Positions 27,064-37,080 of a stretch of DNA of 64,000 nt are shown piece by piece (within the stretch, counting starts at the first letter, position 1; each line of letters starts with the position of its first letter). Where the stretch lies: contig NZ_CP159837.1 of assembly GCF_040564635.1 (NCBI RefSeq), positions 3,583,001 through 3,647,000 of the forward strand, given 5' to 3'. The stretch comes from Planktothricoides raciborskii GIHE-MW2 (lineage in GTDB: Bacteria > Cyanobacteriota > Cyanobacteriia > Cyanobacteriales > Laspinemataceae). A program made the position numbers and the translations under genes. The notes beneath the pieces were generated by a model that saw only the letters and a program-made list of their open reading frames with translations, was not told the origin of the DNA and ran no database searches.

Positions 27064-27100
27064 GGAAACGGCAATGCCAGGACACGGCATTGCCGTTTCC
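27064..27100. terminator. Convergent terminator-like hairpin
   Basis: GGAAACGGCAATGCC (27064-27078) pairs perfectly with GGCATTGCCGTTTCC (27086-27100) over 15 bp. A T run follows 9 bp later on the + strand. It sits between the dynamin remnant and a leftward Uma2 gene. Confidence 0.65.
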
Positions 27101-27137
27101 CTACGGGATGTTTTTTAACCATATATAATCGCAAAAT

Positions 27138-27713
27138 TTAATCATCATTTTCGATCTCATCAAAAACTGGCGGCCAAAGTTCCACAATGGGCAACTCCCA
27201 ACCGGGGAATAATTCGGGGATGGTTAATGTGTCTTCATTACCCAATGTAACAGCTTCTCCCGTCGGACGATAAATAGTTAATGTTTCCTCATCCGGGTCA
27301 ATCAACATCCCCACCTTTGCCCCTAATTCTATAAAGGAAAGCAATTTTTGTTCTAAGGGTTTTATCCTGTCGCTTTGGGACTTAATTTCTACCACCAAAT
27401 CAGGAACTAATTCGCCAAAATACCGCACGCTACGGCGCAACCGTTCCGCTTTGACAAAAGAAACATCCGGGGCTTTTAAATTAGCATCTGGCAGAATAAA
27501 ACCTCCCGCAGAGTCAAACACGCGGCCCAACCGACGCGGATAAATCCAGTTACCTAGCAATCTAATTAATTGAACGCCCACTTCACTCGATATAATATCT
27601 GACGGCCCCATAACAGAAATTTGTCCTTTTTCCAGTTCTAATTGATAATCTAATCCGGCTTCCCGTAAGGTTGCTTGAACTTGTTCTAAGTCTTTGACGG
27701 TCATCGTGGCCAT
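27138..27713 (-). CDS. Uma2 family (DUF820) putative endonuclease
   Basis: A 191-residue Uma2 protein of the common short cyanobacterial type. Start chosen at the ATG at 27713 (MATMTVKDLEQ), with GGAG nine bases upstream; a TTG five codons earlier is in frame. The core shows LKAPDVSFVKAERL, LVPDLVVEIKSQSD (nuclease-like E-x-K stretch) and a closing TIPELFPGWEL. It is not closely related to the two long paralogs in this window. Confidence 0.88.
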   Translation of the reverse strand: MATMTVKDLEQVQATLREAGLDYQLELEKGQISVMGPSDIISSEVGVQLIRLLGNWIYPRRLGRVFDSAGGFILPDANLKAPDVSFVKAERLRRSVRYFGELVPDLVVEIKSQSDRIKPLEQKLLSFIELGAKVGMLIDPDEETLTIYRPTGEAVTLGNEDTLTIPELFPGWELPIVELWPPVFDEIENDD

Positions 27714-28474
27714 GACAACAGACTCCAATAATAAAAACTATGCTTATTTTAGCGAGGGATTGACTCGCTTGTTGGGGGCGATCGCCCTGGAAAGCTTCAA
27801 GAAATGAGCGCGATCGCTCACTCATCGCTCATTCATCGCTAATTATAAGTATAAACGCCGAGTATCAATACCGAGTATTAACACCGATGAGCGATCGCGG
27901 CCAATCCCACCCAGGGGATTTTGTAAAAAAATTTATCGTGAAACTTTAAGTGAGAATTACTAAAACCCAACTTTTGTAAGAAAATAGACCAAAGGATTGC
28001 AATTTAAAACGCTGATTATTGATTGATGATTGATTTTATCGAAGCGATCAACGATAGCGCCTACCAGATTGTAGAGAAAAATTTTTATACTAAAGTGTGA
28101 ATTTATATCACTATAGTATCAAATTAGGAGCAAAATCACAAAAATCAAGGGGAATGGCTTTTCTGATTTAGGATCCGATTTTGATTCTCTCTGGTGTTGG
28201 TCGGCCTTGGATCAAACTCCCCAAAAATTAGCCCTGTATTGAGCGATCGGAGTTGACAAATTGACACAAACAAGCTATCTTTACGAAAAAAAGATGAATG
28301 TTCGTCGTTGGCCGGTCTTTAAAGGAAAGCTTTTTTGCTGAACGAATAGAAACCGTCAGAAATTCACTAGAAATTGGCGTCGGTTTGCTAACTAAATAGT
28401 AAATCTATTTAAAATTTCTGAGTAATTTCCCACGACCAATCATCGGAATGGCTTGTTAAGGTTGAGGGTTTTTT
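27714..28474. promoter_or_regulatory. Long upstream region of the RNA-binding protein gene
   Basis: About 760 bp with no ORF of note. The last 230 bp before the GTG are probably a long 5' leader, as is common for cyanobacterial cold-inducible rbp genes. A TATAGTATC stretch near 28116 is a possible -10. Confidence 0.35.
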
Positions 28475-28768
28475 GTGACAATTTACGTTGGCAACCTGTC
28501 CTACCAGGCAACTGAAGAGGACTTGAAAACTGTTTTTGCCGAATACGGCTCAGTTAAGCGAGTGGTGCTTCCCACCGATCGCGACACAGGCAAGATGCGG
28601 GGCTTTGCTTTTGTAGAAATGACAGATGAAGCTCAAGAAGATGTAGCGATCGAAGAATTAAACGAAGCTGAGTGGATGGGGCGTGTCTTGCGAGTCAATA
28701 AAGCTCGTCCAAAAGAGAATAACCGATCGGGTGGTGGCGGTCGTCGCGGTGGGGGTGGCAGATCGTAA
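28475..28768 (+). CDS. rbp: RRM RNA-binding protein with glycine-rich tail
   Basis: A 97-residue cyanobacterial RNA-binding protein with a GTG start. One RRM covers residues 1-80: RNP2 is IYVGNL (3-8) and RNP1 is KMRGFAFVEM (about 40-49). The C-terminus is a short Gly/Arg tail (RSGGGGRRGGGGRS). Relatives rise in the cold and bind transcripts. A strong terminator follows at 28926-28989. Confidence 0.95.
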   Translation: MTIYVGNLSYQATEEDLKTVFAEYGSVKRVVLPTDRDTGKMRGFAFVEMTDEAQEDVAIEELNEAEWMGRVLRVNKARPKENNRSGGGGRRGGGGRS

Positions 28769-28925
28769 CTCGTCGATCTGCTTTCGCCTATAAACACCCA
28801 TAAATATTTGCTTTGGCCGCCAAAGGTGATTTAATTGTGAGTCGCCGGTTAAAGTGAATAAGCGAGTCATCGCCAAAAGCGATCGCCTCTGGTTGGAGCA
28901 TAAAACATTTGATTAAATCGTTGAA

Positions 28926-28989
28926 CCCCTCACCCCGATCCGATCTCTGATTACACAGAGAAACTGTACGGGCAGTGAGGGGTTTTTTT
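28926..28989 (+). terminator. Intrinsic terminator after rbp
   Basis: CCCCTCAC (28926-28933) pairs with GTGAGGGG (28975-28982), followed by seven T. The 41-nt loop can form a small hairpin of its own (CTCTGATTACACAGAG). Confidence 0.85.
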
Positions 28990-29042
28990 ATTAAAAAGTA
29001 TCAGGAACTACCATTTCCATCATCAATTCTAAAACTTAATTT

Positions 29043-30341
29043 ATGTCTGCGACGATTGCATTAATTGCCCATGACCGGAAAAAAGACGAATTAGTCGCTT
29101 TTGTGAAAAAATATTCAGCCGTCTTTGCTCGGTATAAATTGATCGCCACAGGAACCACCGGACAACGCATTCAACAAGGAACAGGGTTAGAAGTTGAGCG
29201 ATTATTATCCGGGTCAATGGGAGGGGATATTCAAATCGCCGATCGCCTAGTCACAGGACAACTAGCCGCCGCGATCTTTTTAATCGATCCCCTCTACGCA
29301 CAACCCCACGAACCAGATATTCAACCATTACAGCGGCTGGCAGCGGTTCATAATGTGCCATTGGCGATTAATTTAGCCACCGCAGAGGCGATCGCTTCCG
29401 CCTTAGCCAAATCTTATGTCGCCCACTTAATTTATAACCCGATTGCCGGTCAAGGCAATGCGGAAGAAGACTTAAATTTAATCCAAAAAATATTAGAACC
29501 GCAACTCCATTTAGAAGTTCACTTAACCACCCCAGAAATTAGCGCCGAAGAATTAGCTAACCGGGCGATCGTGGCTCAACCGGATATCATCATTGCCTCT
29601 GGAGGAGATGGCACAATTTCTGCGGTAGCAGGCCAATTAATTAACACCAACATCCCGTTAGGAATTATTCCCAGGGGAACCGCCAATGCCTTTGCCGCAG
29701 CCCTAGGAATTCCCACCACAATTACCCCGATTAGAAGTGCTTGTGAAGTTATTTTAGCCGGCAAAACTGTGGTCGTTGATGCCGCTTACTGCAACGATTT
29801 ACCCATGATATTACTGGCCGGTATTGGCTTTGAAGCAGAAACCGTTGAACGGGCTTCGCGGGAAGCCAAAAACCGCTGGGGGCCATTGGCTTATATTATC
29901 GCTGGTTTTCAACAGTTAAATCAGCAACAACTCTTTGAAACAGAAATAGAAATCAAAGAGGTAGTTAGAACCCTTAAAGCAGCGGCAGTCACCATTGCCA
30001 ATGCAGCGCCCCCCAGTTCAATTATGGCACAAGGCATGGGCGAAGTAATAGCAACTGATGGCTTATTAAATGTCACCATTGCCGCCCCAGAAAATGAACT
30101 AAAAATTGTCAACACAATGGTGGATCTGTTGGGCGCTGCCTTACTGGGAACTCCCACAAATCGCCTAGATATTATTAACTTGCGAACTCAAAAAATTAAA
30201 GTGCGGACAAACCCCTCGCAAAAAGTTGTGCTAGATGGGGAAATTATTGGCACCACTCCCATAGAAATCCAATGTATTCCTAATGCATTAACTGTATTGG
30301 CCACCCCCAAGAAAGGGGGAGAAATCGTTCCGGTAGAGTAA
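29043..30341 (+). CDS. Methylglyoxal synthase / diacylglycerol-kinase-like fusion
   Basis: A 432-residue two-domain protein. Residues 1-125 are methylglyoxal synthase: GGDIQIAD holds the catalytic aspartate (D62), and IDPL (D82) with HEPD (H89, D92) match the other active-site positions, so conversion of dihydroxyacetone phosphate to methylglyoxal looks possible. Residues about 127-425 are a YegS/DAGK-type lipid kinase with NPIAGQGN, GGDGT (187-191) and RGTANAF (211-217). Bacterial versions are usually separate genes. The fusion suggests a link between triose-phosphate overflow and lipid phosphorylation, which is inference. Confidence 0.92.
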   Translation: MSATIALIAHDRKKDELVAFVKKYSAVFARYKLIATGTTGQRIQQGTGLEVERLLSGSMGGDIQIADRLVTGQLAAAIFLIDPLYAQPHEPDIQPLQRLAAVHNVPLAINLATAEAIASALAKSYVAHLIYNPIAGQGNAEEDLNLIQKILEPQLHLEVHLTTPEISAEELANRAIVAQPDIIIASGGDGTISAVAGQLINTNIPLGIIPRGTANAFAAALGIPTTITPIRSACEVILAGKTVVVDAAYCNDLPMILLAGIGFEAETVERASREAKNRWGPLAYIIAGFQQLNQQQLFETEIEIKEVVRTLKAAAVTIANAAPPSSIMAQGMGEVIATDGLLNVTIAAPENELKIVNTMVDLLGAALLGTPTNRLDIINLRTQKIKVRTNPSQKVVLDGEIIGTTPIEIQCIPNALTVLATPKKGGEIVPVE

Positions 30342-30370
30342 AAACCATATAATAACAATTTATGCCCCAC

Positions 30371-30420
30371 TTATGCCCCACCATTTCTCATACTAAATTA
30401 TCACATATGGTGGGGCATAA
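30371..30420. terminator. Convergent inverted repeat
   Basis: TTATGCCCCACCAT (30371-30384) pairs perfectly with ATGGTGGGGCATAA (30407-30420). It lies between the fusion gene and the leftward carotenoid oxygenase gene and probably ends both transcripts. Confidence 0.6.
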
Positions 30421-30472
30421 ATTATCGCTGATAATCGCTGATTTTACCTCAAATTAACACAAATTACCCCGA

Positions 30473-31852
30473 TTATTCCGCCACCCAAATGGCATGGAAT
30501 CCATAAGGAACTCGCTGGGGAATCATCACCCTGGCCACAGGTGCATCGGTCAAATTTTGAGCATCAAAAACCACCAATTCTGATTGCTGCTCATTCTCGT
30601 CATGGACAAAAGTGATTAACCAACCATCATCTTCAACCGTCGCACCGGGACGAGGGGCAAATACTGCTTCTCCCCCATAACGACCAGCCCCAAAGTGATG
30701 AGTTTCTGACTGACCTTTTTCTAGGTCATACTTAATCAAACCTTCAAACAAAGGCATGGGATTATTGGCCATTTTTCCGGTGTAACCATATCGGTTTTTA
30801 CGTCCTACTAAGGTTTCATTCATCCGAGGAAACTCTGAAGCCACATCATCAAGCATTTGTTCGCTAACATTGCCGGTTTTGAGATTAAATCGCCACTGAT
30901 ATAAACGAGGAATCCCCGCATCCGGGTCACTATTTGCCTCTGGAATTGGCACAATATTCATCGCACTCATGCGACAGGCGATCAAGATTACTTCATCTCC
31001 TGCCTCGTAAGCGTTGAGAATATGAAACAGGAAGCAACTATAACTTTCAAACCAGCGAATATTATCGTTATCGCCATGACGGGGAACGATGCCAAAACGA
31101 CTGGGTAAATCCCGTTCAAACATTAAAAAAGGTTGCCCTTTTTGCATCCGTTCGGGGCGAAAAGTCAGGGGCAAGTCCATAAAGATAGTGTAATTTTCAG
31201 TAATAGCAAAATCGTGCATCATTACTGGGGTTGGCAACTCAATGGGGACAGTCTGTAACAGTTCGCCAGCGGCAGAAACCACACTATATTTTAAGTAGGG
31301 TGGTTGGGCTAATGAATACCCAAAAAACATCATTTCCCCCGTCACGGGGTCTACTTTCGGATGGGCGGTAAAGGCCGATGCTAATTTGCCATTGTAATTA
31401 TATGCGCCGATGGTGTCTAAGTCTGGTAGCCGAATGGCGTGGGGGGCTCCAGCTTCCCAAAGGGCCAGCAGTTGCCCGGAATGCCAGACTAAGGCGGTGT
31501 TGGCGACATTTTTCACCGGGCCATAGGGATTATCCATTTGCGGTGGTTCTAAAAGTCCTGACCAGATGGCTTTTCCGGCTTGATGTTCGATTTGATATCC
31601 TTGGGTGCGGACATAGCGGTTACGATAGGAGGCTTTGCCGTTGTGAATTCTCACCCCATGTAACATTCCATCGCCATCAAACCAGTGATATTGCCCGATC
31701 GCCGGAAATTGAGGATTTGGGCCATTGCGAACAAACATCCCAGAAAGATCCGCAGGCAGTTCACCAATGACTTTGAGGTTTTCTGCCGTAATTTCTTGGT
31801 GAATTGGGGCAAAATTGCCGTCCAGATAAGGATTGACTAAAGTTGAGACCAT
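30473..31852 (-). CDS. Carotenoid cleavage oxygenase (RPE65 family)
   Basis: A 459-residue non-heme iron dioxygenase from the ATG at 31852 (MVSTLVNPYLDGNFAP); an in-frame ATG at 31885 adds 11 residues. The four iron-binding histidines are visible in FTAHPKVD, VMMHDFAITEN, FLFHILNAYE and the C-terminal YGFHAIWVAE. The family cuts carotenoids or apocarotenoids to aldehydes; cyanobacterial members include retinal-forming and apo-carotenal-cleaving enzymes. No signal peptide is seen. The specific substrate cannot be read from sequence. Confidence 0.92.
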   Translation of the reverse strand: MVSTLVNPYLDGNFAPIHQEITAENLKVIGELPADLSGMFVRNGPNPQFPAIGQYHWFDGDGMLHGVRIHNGKASYRNRYVRTQGYQIEHQAGKAIWSGLLEPPQMDNPYGPVKNVANTALVWHSGQLLALWEAGAPHAIRLPDLDTIGAYNYNGKLASAFTAHPKVDPVTGEMMFFGYSLAQPPYLKYSVVSAAGELLQTVPIELPTPVMMHDFAITENYTIFMDLPLTFRPERMQKGQPFLMFERDLPSRFGIVPRHGDNDNIRWFESYSCFLFHILNAYEAGDEVILIACRMSAMNIVPIPEANSDPDAGIPRLYQWRFNLKTGNVSEQMLDDVASEFPRMNETLVGRKNRYGYTGKMANNPMPLFEGLIKYDLEKGQSETHHFGAGRYGGEAVFAPRPGATVEDDGWLITFVHDENEQQSELVVFDAQNLTDAPVARVMIPQRVPYGFHAIWVAE

Positions 31853-32181
31853 GATTTTTTCAGGGATACCAGTCAGTTGAATCACTTTTATGATTAATTC
31901 AGCCTAACGCAATTTTCTATCGGCTGAACCAATGCCCGCCCATTTTTGACCAAATTTATCGGACAAATCCGCCGCCCCAAGCCAAAAATGCGCGGGAAGA
32001 GAGTCCCACTTCCCTATTCCCTACACTCATTCCCTACACTCCTTTTATTCCCACCTTAAATGTAAATGCTAAATGTAAATGCTATATTTATGATTCTTAA
32101 TAAAATATCTTTAATTCATTTGGACAGTTTAAGTAAATGCAGTTAAAATATAAGGGTTGATAAATCATTCAAATAAAACCA

Positions 32182-33903
32182 ATGAAGACGTTAAAAATTG
32201 ACTTTAGTGCTTGCAGGCGTTTTTGGGCGGTAGCCAAACCATACTGGTGGGATTCTCAAGAAAGATGGAAAGCCATTGGGTTACTGTTATTGTTGATATT
32301 TTTATTAATGCTCCAAGCCAAGATGAATGTTCTCCAAAATGCCCAAAGAGGAGAGTTCACATCAGCCCTGGCTGAAAAAAATGCAGGCAGATTTTGGCAA
32401 TCTGTCCTGACATATCTCGTGGCTTGTATGATTTTTGTGATTCTGCAAACTTTTGGTCACTATTTAGAAGATAAGATTCGCTGGTTTTGGCGCGGTTGGC
32501 TGACGAATTTATATCTTCAGAAATACATGAATAATCGCAACTTTTATTGGTTAGGAGATTGGAGGGCAAAAATTGATAATCCCGATCAGCGAATTTCTCA
32601 AGATATTGAAAATTTTTGCTATATGTCTCTGGTTTTGTTTATGCACTTTAGCTCATCTTTGGTTAATCTTATTGCTTTTGGGGTCGTTCTCTGGTCAATG
32701 TCTCACAATCTGGTGATTTTACTGATCGTTTATGCGGGTGTGGGAATGCTGATCGCGACGGTGGGATTTGGCCGGATTTTAATTCCCCTAAAAACCGAGC
32801 AACTCAAACGAGAAGCTAATTTCAGATTTGGCTTGGTACGCATTCGGGAAAATGCTGAGGCGATCGCCTTTTATGAAGGAGATAATCGGGAGTTAAATAA
32901 TGTTAAGCAGATATTTAAGGCGGTTTTAAGTAATTACAACAAAATTATCCTCTGGGAGAGAAACTTAGAATTTTTTAGCAGTGGCTATCAGGTAATTACT
33001 TGGATATTACCGGCGGTAATTCTCGGTCCGAGGATCTTAGCTGGTGAAACGGAGGTAGGAATTTTGATCGAAGCAGGAGGGGCTTTTATCACTGTATTTA
33101 ACTCTCTCATTGTGATTATCAGAGAGTTTGAAAAAACGACTCAGTTTGTGGCAGGAATTGAGCGTTTAGAAAGCTTGGAAAAAGTCCTAGAAGAACCAAA
33201 AGTATCGCCCAGTGATGGCAATCCAGCGATTGATACGATTGAAGATGCCAGTTTAAGTCTAGAACATCTGACTTTGCAAACTCCCAACTATCAACGGACT
33301 TTAGTTAAGGATGTATCTGTAGAGATGCAACCGGGAGAAAGATTGCTCATTGTCGGGGTAAGTGGTTGCGGTAAGAGTTCGATTTTACGAGCGATCGCCG
33401 GTTTGTGGAACTCTGGAACTGGGGCAATTCACCGACCGAAATTAGGGGAGATTCTTTTCTTACCCCAACGTCCTTATATGATTTTAGGTTCTCTGCGCGA
33501 TCAACTGCTTTATCCCAGCACAAACCTGAATATTTCCGAGGAAGAAATATATCAGGTATTAAAACAAGTTAACTTGCCAGAGTTAGCGGAAAGGTTCGGT
33601 GGTTTAGATGCGATCGAAGACTGGGATCATGTGTTGTCAATGGGAGAACAACAGCGGGTGGCTTTTGCTCGTTTGTTGCTGACACATCCTCGTTATGCCA
33701 TTTTAGACGAAGCTACGAGTGCGCTAGATGTGAAGAATGAGCAAAGTCTTTATAACCATTTGCAAAAGCTATCTACGATTTATCTTAGTGTGGGTCACCG
33801 TCCGACTTTGTTGCAATATCACCACAAAGTTTTGGAAGTCCATAATGATGAAACATGGCGCGTGATTTCTGCCCAAGATTACAATTTTATGTCAATGAAT
33901 TAG
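32182..33903 (+). CDS. SbmA/BacA-like ABC transporter, membrane plus ATPase
   Basis: A 573-residue half-transporter. The N-terminal half has about six membrane helices (for example LLLLIFLLMLQAK and VLTYLVACMIFVILQTF). The C-terminal ATPase has Walker A GVSGCGKSS, the degenerate signature MGEQQRVAFARL (replacing LSGGQ), and Walker B YAILDEATSALD. The type resembles the peroxisomal ABCD/YddA/SbmA group, which moves vitamin B12, peptides or fatty acyl compounds. It probably works as a homodimer in the inner membrane. It stands alone, and its cargo is unknown. Confidence 0.9.
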   Translation: MKTLKIDFSACRRFWAVAKPYWWDSQERWKAIGLLLLLIFLLMLQAKMNVLQNAQRGEFTSALAEKNAGRFWQSVLTYLVACMIFVILQTFGHYLEDKIRWFWRGWLTNLYLQKYMNNRNFYWLGDWRAKIDNPDQRISQDIENFCYMSLVLFMHFSSSLVNLIAFGVVLWSMSHNLVILLIVYAGVGMLIATVGFGRILIPLKTEQLKREANFRFGLVRIRENAEAIAFYEGDNRELNNVKQIFKAVLSNYNKIILWERNLEFFSSGYQVITWILPAVILGPRILAGETEVGILIEAGGAFITVFNSLIVIIREFEKTTQFVAGIERLESLEKVLEEPKVSPSDGNPAIDTIEDASLSLEHLTLQTPNYQRTLVKDVSVEMQPGERLLIVGVSGCGKSSILRAIAGLWNSGTGAIHRPKLGEILFLPQRPYMILGSLRDQLLYPSTNLNISEEEIYQVLKQVNLPELAERFGGLDAIEDWDHVLSMGEQQRVAFARLLLTHPRYAILDEATSALDVKNEQSLYNHLQKLSTIYLSVGHRPTLLQYHHKVLEVHNDETWRVISAQDYNFMSMN

Positions 33904-34009
33904 TCAATTAATTAATCGGGAGATAACATAAGCGCGATCGCCCCTTTAATTTGCTGAAAATAATACTATTTACAAAAATTCATCCAAGATACCCTAACAT
34001 TAGCATCCT

Positions 34010-34088
34010 CTTTCCTCTTTCCTCTCTCCTCTCTCCTCTCTCCTCTTTCCTCTCTCCTCTCTCCTCTCTCCTCTCTCCTCTTTCCTCC
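34010..34088. repeat. CTCTCCT pyrimidine tandem tract
   Basis: Roughly ten imperfect copies of CTCTCCT or CTTTCCT in the gap between the ABC transporter gene and the WD40 remnant. Confidence 0.85.
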
Positions 34089-34180
34089 CATAAGTGTGGA
34101 CTTTTGCCCACCCTACAATATAAATACTGATTGTTGCATAATTTTGTGTAAATGGTATTACCGCTGTTTTTGGTTAATAG

Positions 34181-35022
34181 TTAGCGATCGCCTCTAAACC
34201 GGATGCAGTAAACGGGGGATTGGTCAATTTTGATGGTTTTTAACAAAGCCAAATTTTTACCCTGCCAAAGTTTAATCGTCCGGTCTTCACTGGTAGTTGC
34301 CAGTAAATTTCCTGCCCCATTAAAACTAACACTATATATAATATGTTCATGGGCGGGAATTTTCTGGAGTAATGTGCCATCTAAACGCCAAATATTCACA
34401 ATTCCATCAGCCCCAGCAGAGGCGATTAAATCCCCATCAGGATGAAAAGAAGTAGCGATCGCGGCATTATCATGTCCCTGCAATGTTTGCACCTGTCCAC
34501 CCCTACCCCAAACTCGATCTCAGCGCCATAATTTTACGGTGCCGTCCCGACTTCCAGAGACAATTTTGTCACCGTTGGGACTAAAACTTACCGAGTAAAC
34601 AATATGACCGGATAAGGTTCTTAAACAAATACCATCTAGATACCTTTCACAGTTCCATCCCCTCCCCATACGGCAATTAATTTTCCTTTGGGCATGAAAC
34701 TGAGGCCAAAAACTCCCCCCATTTGAGCTTTAATAGTTTTGCTTAAATCGCTATTATAACGCCAAATTTTTATGGTATCATCGGCGCTGGCTGAAGCAAA
34801 TTTTTGTCCATATGTACTAAAATCTAGGGCAAATACGGCATCACGATGGCTGTTCAATGTTCGCTGAGGCACATAATTACTGGCAAACGGATCCCACCGC
34901 CAAATTTTGATTTGGCCATCAGCACTACCAGAAACTAATAAATTGTGATCGGGACTAAAAGCTATGGTTAATACAGCAGATTTATGCCCTTTGAGAGTGG
35001 TCTGTAACTTGCCATTTGCCAT
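34181..35022 (-). pseudogene. WD40-repeat protein, fragmented remnant
   Basis: At least four WD40 blades can be read, but in broken frames. One stretch (34636-35022) carries LKGHKSAVLTIAFSPDHN and ends at a stop after GDGTVKGI. The next blade (near 34510-34620, [14 protein letters not shown] and [10 protein letters not shown]) is in another frame and meets a TGA. A third stretch (34181-34492) continues to the C-terminus. Upstream of 35022, DRSIRLW appears in yet another frame. It is likely the decayed tail of an NB-ARC/WD40-type protein like the one at 47069. Confidence 0.8.
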
Positions 35023-35198
35023 AGTCTGATGGAGCGATCGCCTAATGCTTCAGCCAGCAATTCTTCTGTTTGATGATATGGTTGATGAGAATTTGGCATC
35101 AAGATATTGAGTAAAGTTAATAAAAATTTCCAAAATTAAATAATTTAAATATGCTCAATATGTCATAATATTCATAAAAATAAAAAAATCTCAAGATT

Positions 35199-35756
35199 AT
35201 GAGTAACGTAGTCAAAGGACTGAATATCTATCTCATTGGCATGATGGGTGCGGGAAAAAGTACCGTAGGACGGCTGATCGCCAATCAGCTAGACTATCAC
35301 TTTTTTGATACTGATGGCTTAATTTCTCAAGTAGCCGGACAATCAATTAATGAAATTTTTGCCACCGCTGGGGAAGAGGGTTTTCGGGATTTAGAAACTC
35401 AGGTAATTAGCGAACTTTGTGCCTATAAAAATTTGGTGGTAGCTACGGGGGGCGGTCTGATTATCCGACAAAAAAACTGGAGCTATCTACAACATGGGGT
35501 GGTGGTATGGTTGGATGTACCTGTGGAGCAACTTTATGCCCGTCTTCAAGAAGATACAACGCGACCTTTGTTAAGAGATCCTGACCCATTGGGCAAATTA
35601 AAGCGTCTTTTAAGCGATCGCCTCAATATGTATGCTCAAGCGGATCTCCACATCCAAGTGGACAGCCATGAAACTGCCGATGAATTAGCCGCCCGAATCT
35701 TACAAGAAATTCCCCAAGCTTTCAAGTCTGAAAACCAGAATGGAAAATTATCATAA
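35199..35756 (+). CDS. aroK: Shikimate kinase
   Basis: A 185-residue cytosolic kinase that phosphorylates shikimate with ATP in aromatic amino-acid synthesis. Walker A GMMGAGKST (14-22), the DTD pair that binds shikimate and Mg2+ (FFDTDG, about 36-41), and ATGGGLII are all present, as is RPLLRD in the lid region. The length is usual. It lies upstream of argB on the same strand with 147 bp between them, so probably a separate transcript. Confidence 0.95.
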   Translation: MSNVVKGLNIYLIGMMGAGKSTVGRLIANQLDYHFFDTDGLISQVAGQSINEIFATAGEEGFRDLETQVISELCAYKNLVVATGGGLIIRQKNWSYLQHGVVVWLDVPVEQLYARLQEDTTRPLLRDPDPLGKLKRLLSDRLNMYAQADLHIQVDSHETADELAARILQEIPQAFKSENQNGKLS

Positions 35757-35903
35757 TTGGTTAAGATTTTGCCGTTTTTTCCTTTATAATCTCTTATTAT
35801 CTCTGAGATAAGCGAAATCATCCCATGAGTCGATTCACATCAAGAATTAGTGACAAGACTTAGTGACAATCTTGAATGCTCATTTTAAGGAATGTAGACA
35901 AAT

Positions 35904-36812
35904 ATGATGACTGATACGATGAATGAAAATCAATCCCTGAAAAACTTGCCGGATAGCGTGCGCGTGAAAGTGCTCAGTGAAGCACTGCCTTACATTCAAA
36001 AGTTTTCCGGTCGGACGGTGGTGGTAAAATATGGCGGCGCGGCCATGAAAGATAGCACTCTCAAAGATCAAGTCATGCGGGACTTGGTATTTCTCTCCTG
36101 TGTGGGAGTGCGTCCGGTACTCGTTCATGGGGGCGGCCCAGAAATTAATTCTTGGCTGGCCAAATTAAATATTGAACCGCAGTTTAAAGATGGTTTACGA
36201 GTAACTGATGCGGCCACAATGGATGTGGTAGAAATGGTGCTCGTGGGCAGAGTTAATAAAGAAATTGTGTCATTAATTAATCAAGCTGGGGGCAAAGCCG
36301 TCGGTATTTGTGGCAAAGATGGCAATTTGATTAAAGCACGGCCAGAAGGTCGTAAAGGAATTGGTTTTGTGGGGGAAGTCAATTCGGTGGATATCAAAAT
36401 TTTAGATTGCTTGGTGAATAACGGTTATATCCCCGTGGTTTCCAGTGTCGCTGCTGATGAAAGTGGCCAAGCATATAATATTAATGCGGATACGGTGGCC
36501 GGAGAAATTGCCGCCGCTTTAAATGCCGAAAAATTGATTTTAATGACCGATACGGTGGGGATTTTGGAGGATTACCACGATCCTTCTACTTTACTGGATA
36601 AATTAGATATTAATAAAGCCCGCACTTTAATTCAAGATGGGATAGTTTCTGGGGGGATGATTCCCAAGGTGAATTGCTGCGTGCGATCGCTGGCCCAAGG
36701 GGTTCGTGCTGGTCATATTATTGATGGTCGGATTCCCCATTCTCTCCTCTTAGAAATTTTCACCGATAAGGGCATTGGTTCGATGATTGTGGCTTCAGAA
36801 TATATTCGTTAA
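35904..36812 (+). CDS. argB: Acetylglutamate kinase
   Basis: A 302-residue amino-acid kinase that makes N-acetylglutamyl phosphate, the second and controlled step of arginine synthesis. KYGGAAM (42-48) and VHGGGPEIN (about 74-82) form the nucleotide and substrate site. The N-terminal helix ([16 protein letters not shown]) and C-terminal [12 protein letters not shown] are those of the arginine-inhibited hexameric type, which in cyanobacteria binds PII. A start at the second ATG (35907) or at the ATG at 35919 is also possible. Confidence 0.95.
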   Translation: MMTDTMNENQSLKNLPDSVRVKVLSEALPYIQKFSGRTVVVKYGGAAMKDSTLKDQVMRDLVFLSCVGVRPVLVHGGGPEINSWLAKLNIEPQFKDGLRVTDAATMDVVEMVLVGRVNKEIVSLINQAGGKAVGICGKDGNLIKARPEGRKGIGFVGEVNSVDIKILDCLVNNGYIPVVSSVAADESGQAYNINADTVAGEIAAALNAEKLILMTDTVGILEDYHDPSTLLDKLDINKARTLIQDGIVSGGMIPKVNCCVRSLAQGVRAGHIIDGRIPHSLLLEIFTDKGIGSMIVASEYIR

Positions 36813-36896
36813 CTTTCTCTCTAGACTCAATCATTGGTGTCTGGAAAATATGTGCATTGCTGCTCTGGTGAGATGACGGATTTCTTTAATCCGATC

Positions 36897-36930
36897 GAAA
36901 ACCGGGTTTTTTCATAAACCCGGTTGTTTC
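36897..36930. terminator. AACCGGGTTTTTT hairpin after argB
   Basis: AAAACCGGGTTTT at about 36899 pairs with AAACCCGGTTGTTT across a short loop. It is the same arm type as the repeats at 4043-4217. Confidence 0.55.
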
Positions 36931-37080
36931 ACTGGTTTTTAATGATTTCTTATTGTACAGCAGAACAAATCATATTCCCATAGAAAATAGGGAAATCCAA
37001 GCCCAAAAATCAGCAGTGAAAATATATTTTTGCAGATTTTTGCAGATTTTTGCAGATTTTTGCATATTCTTGCCGTAAAT

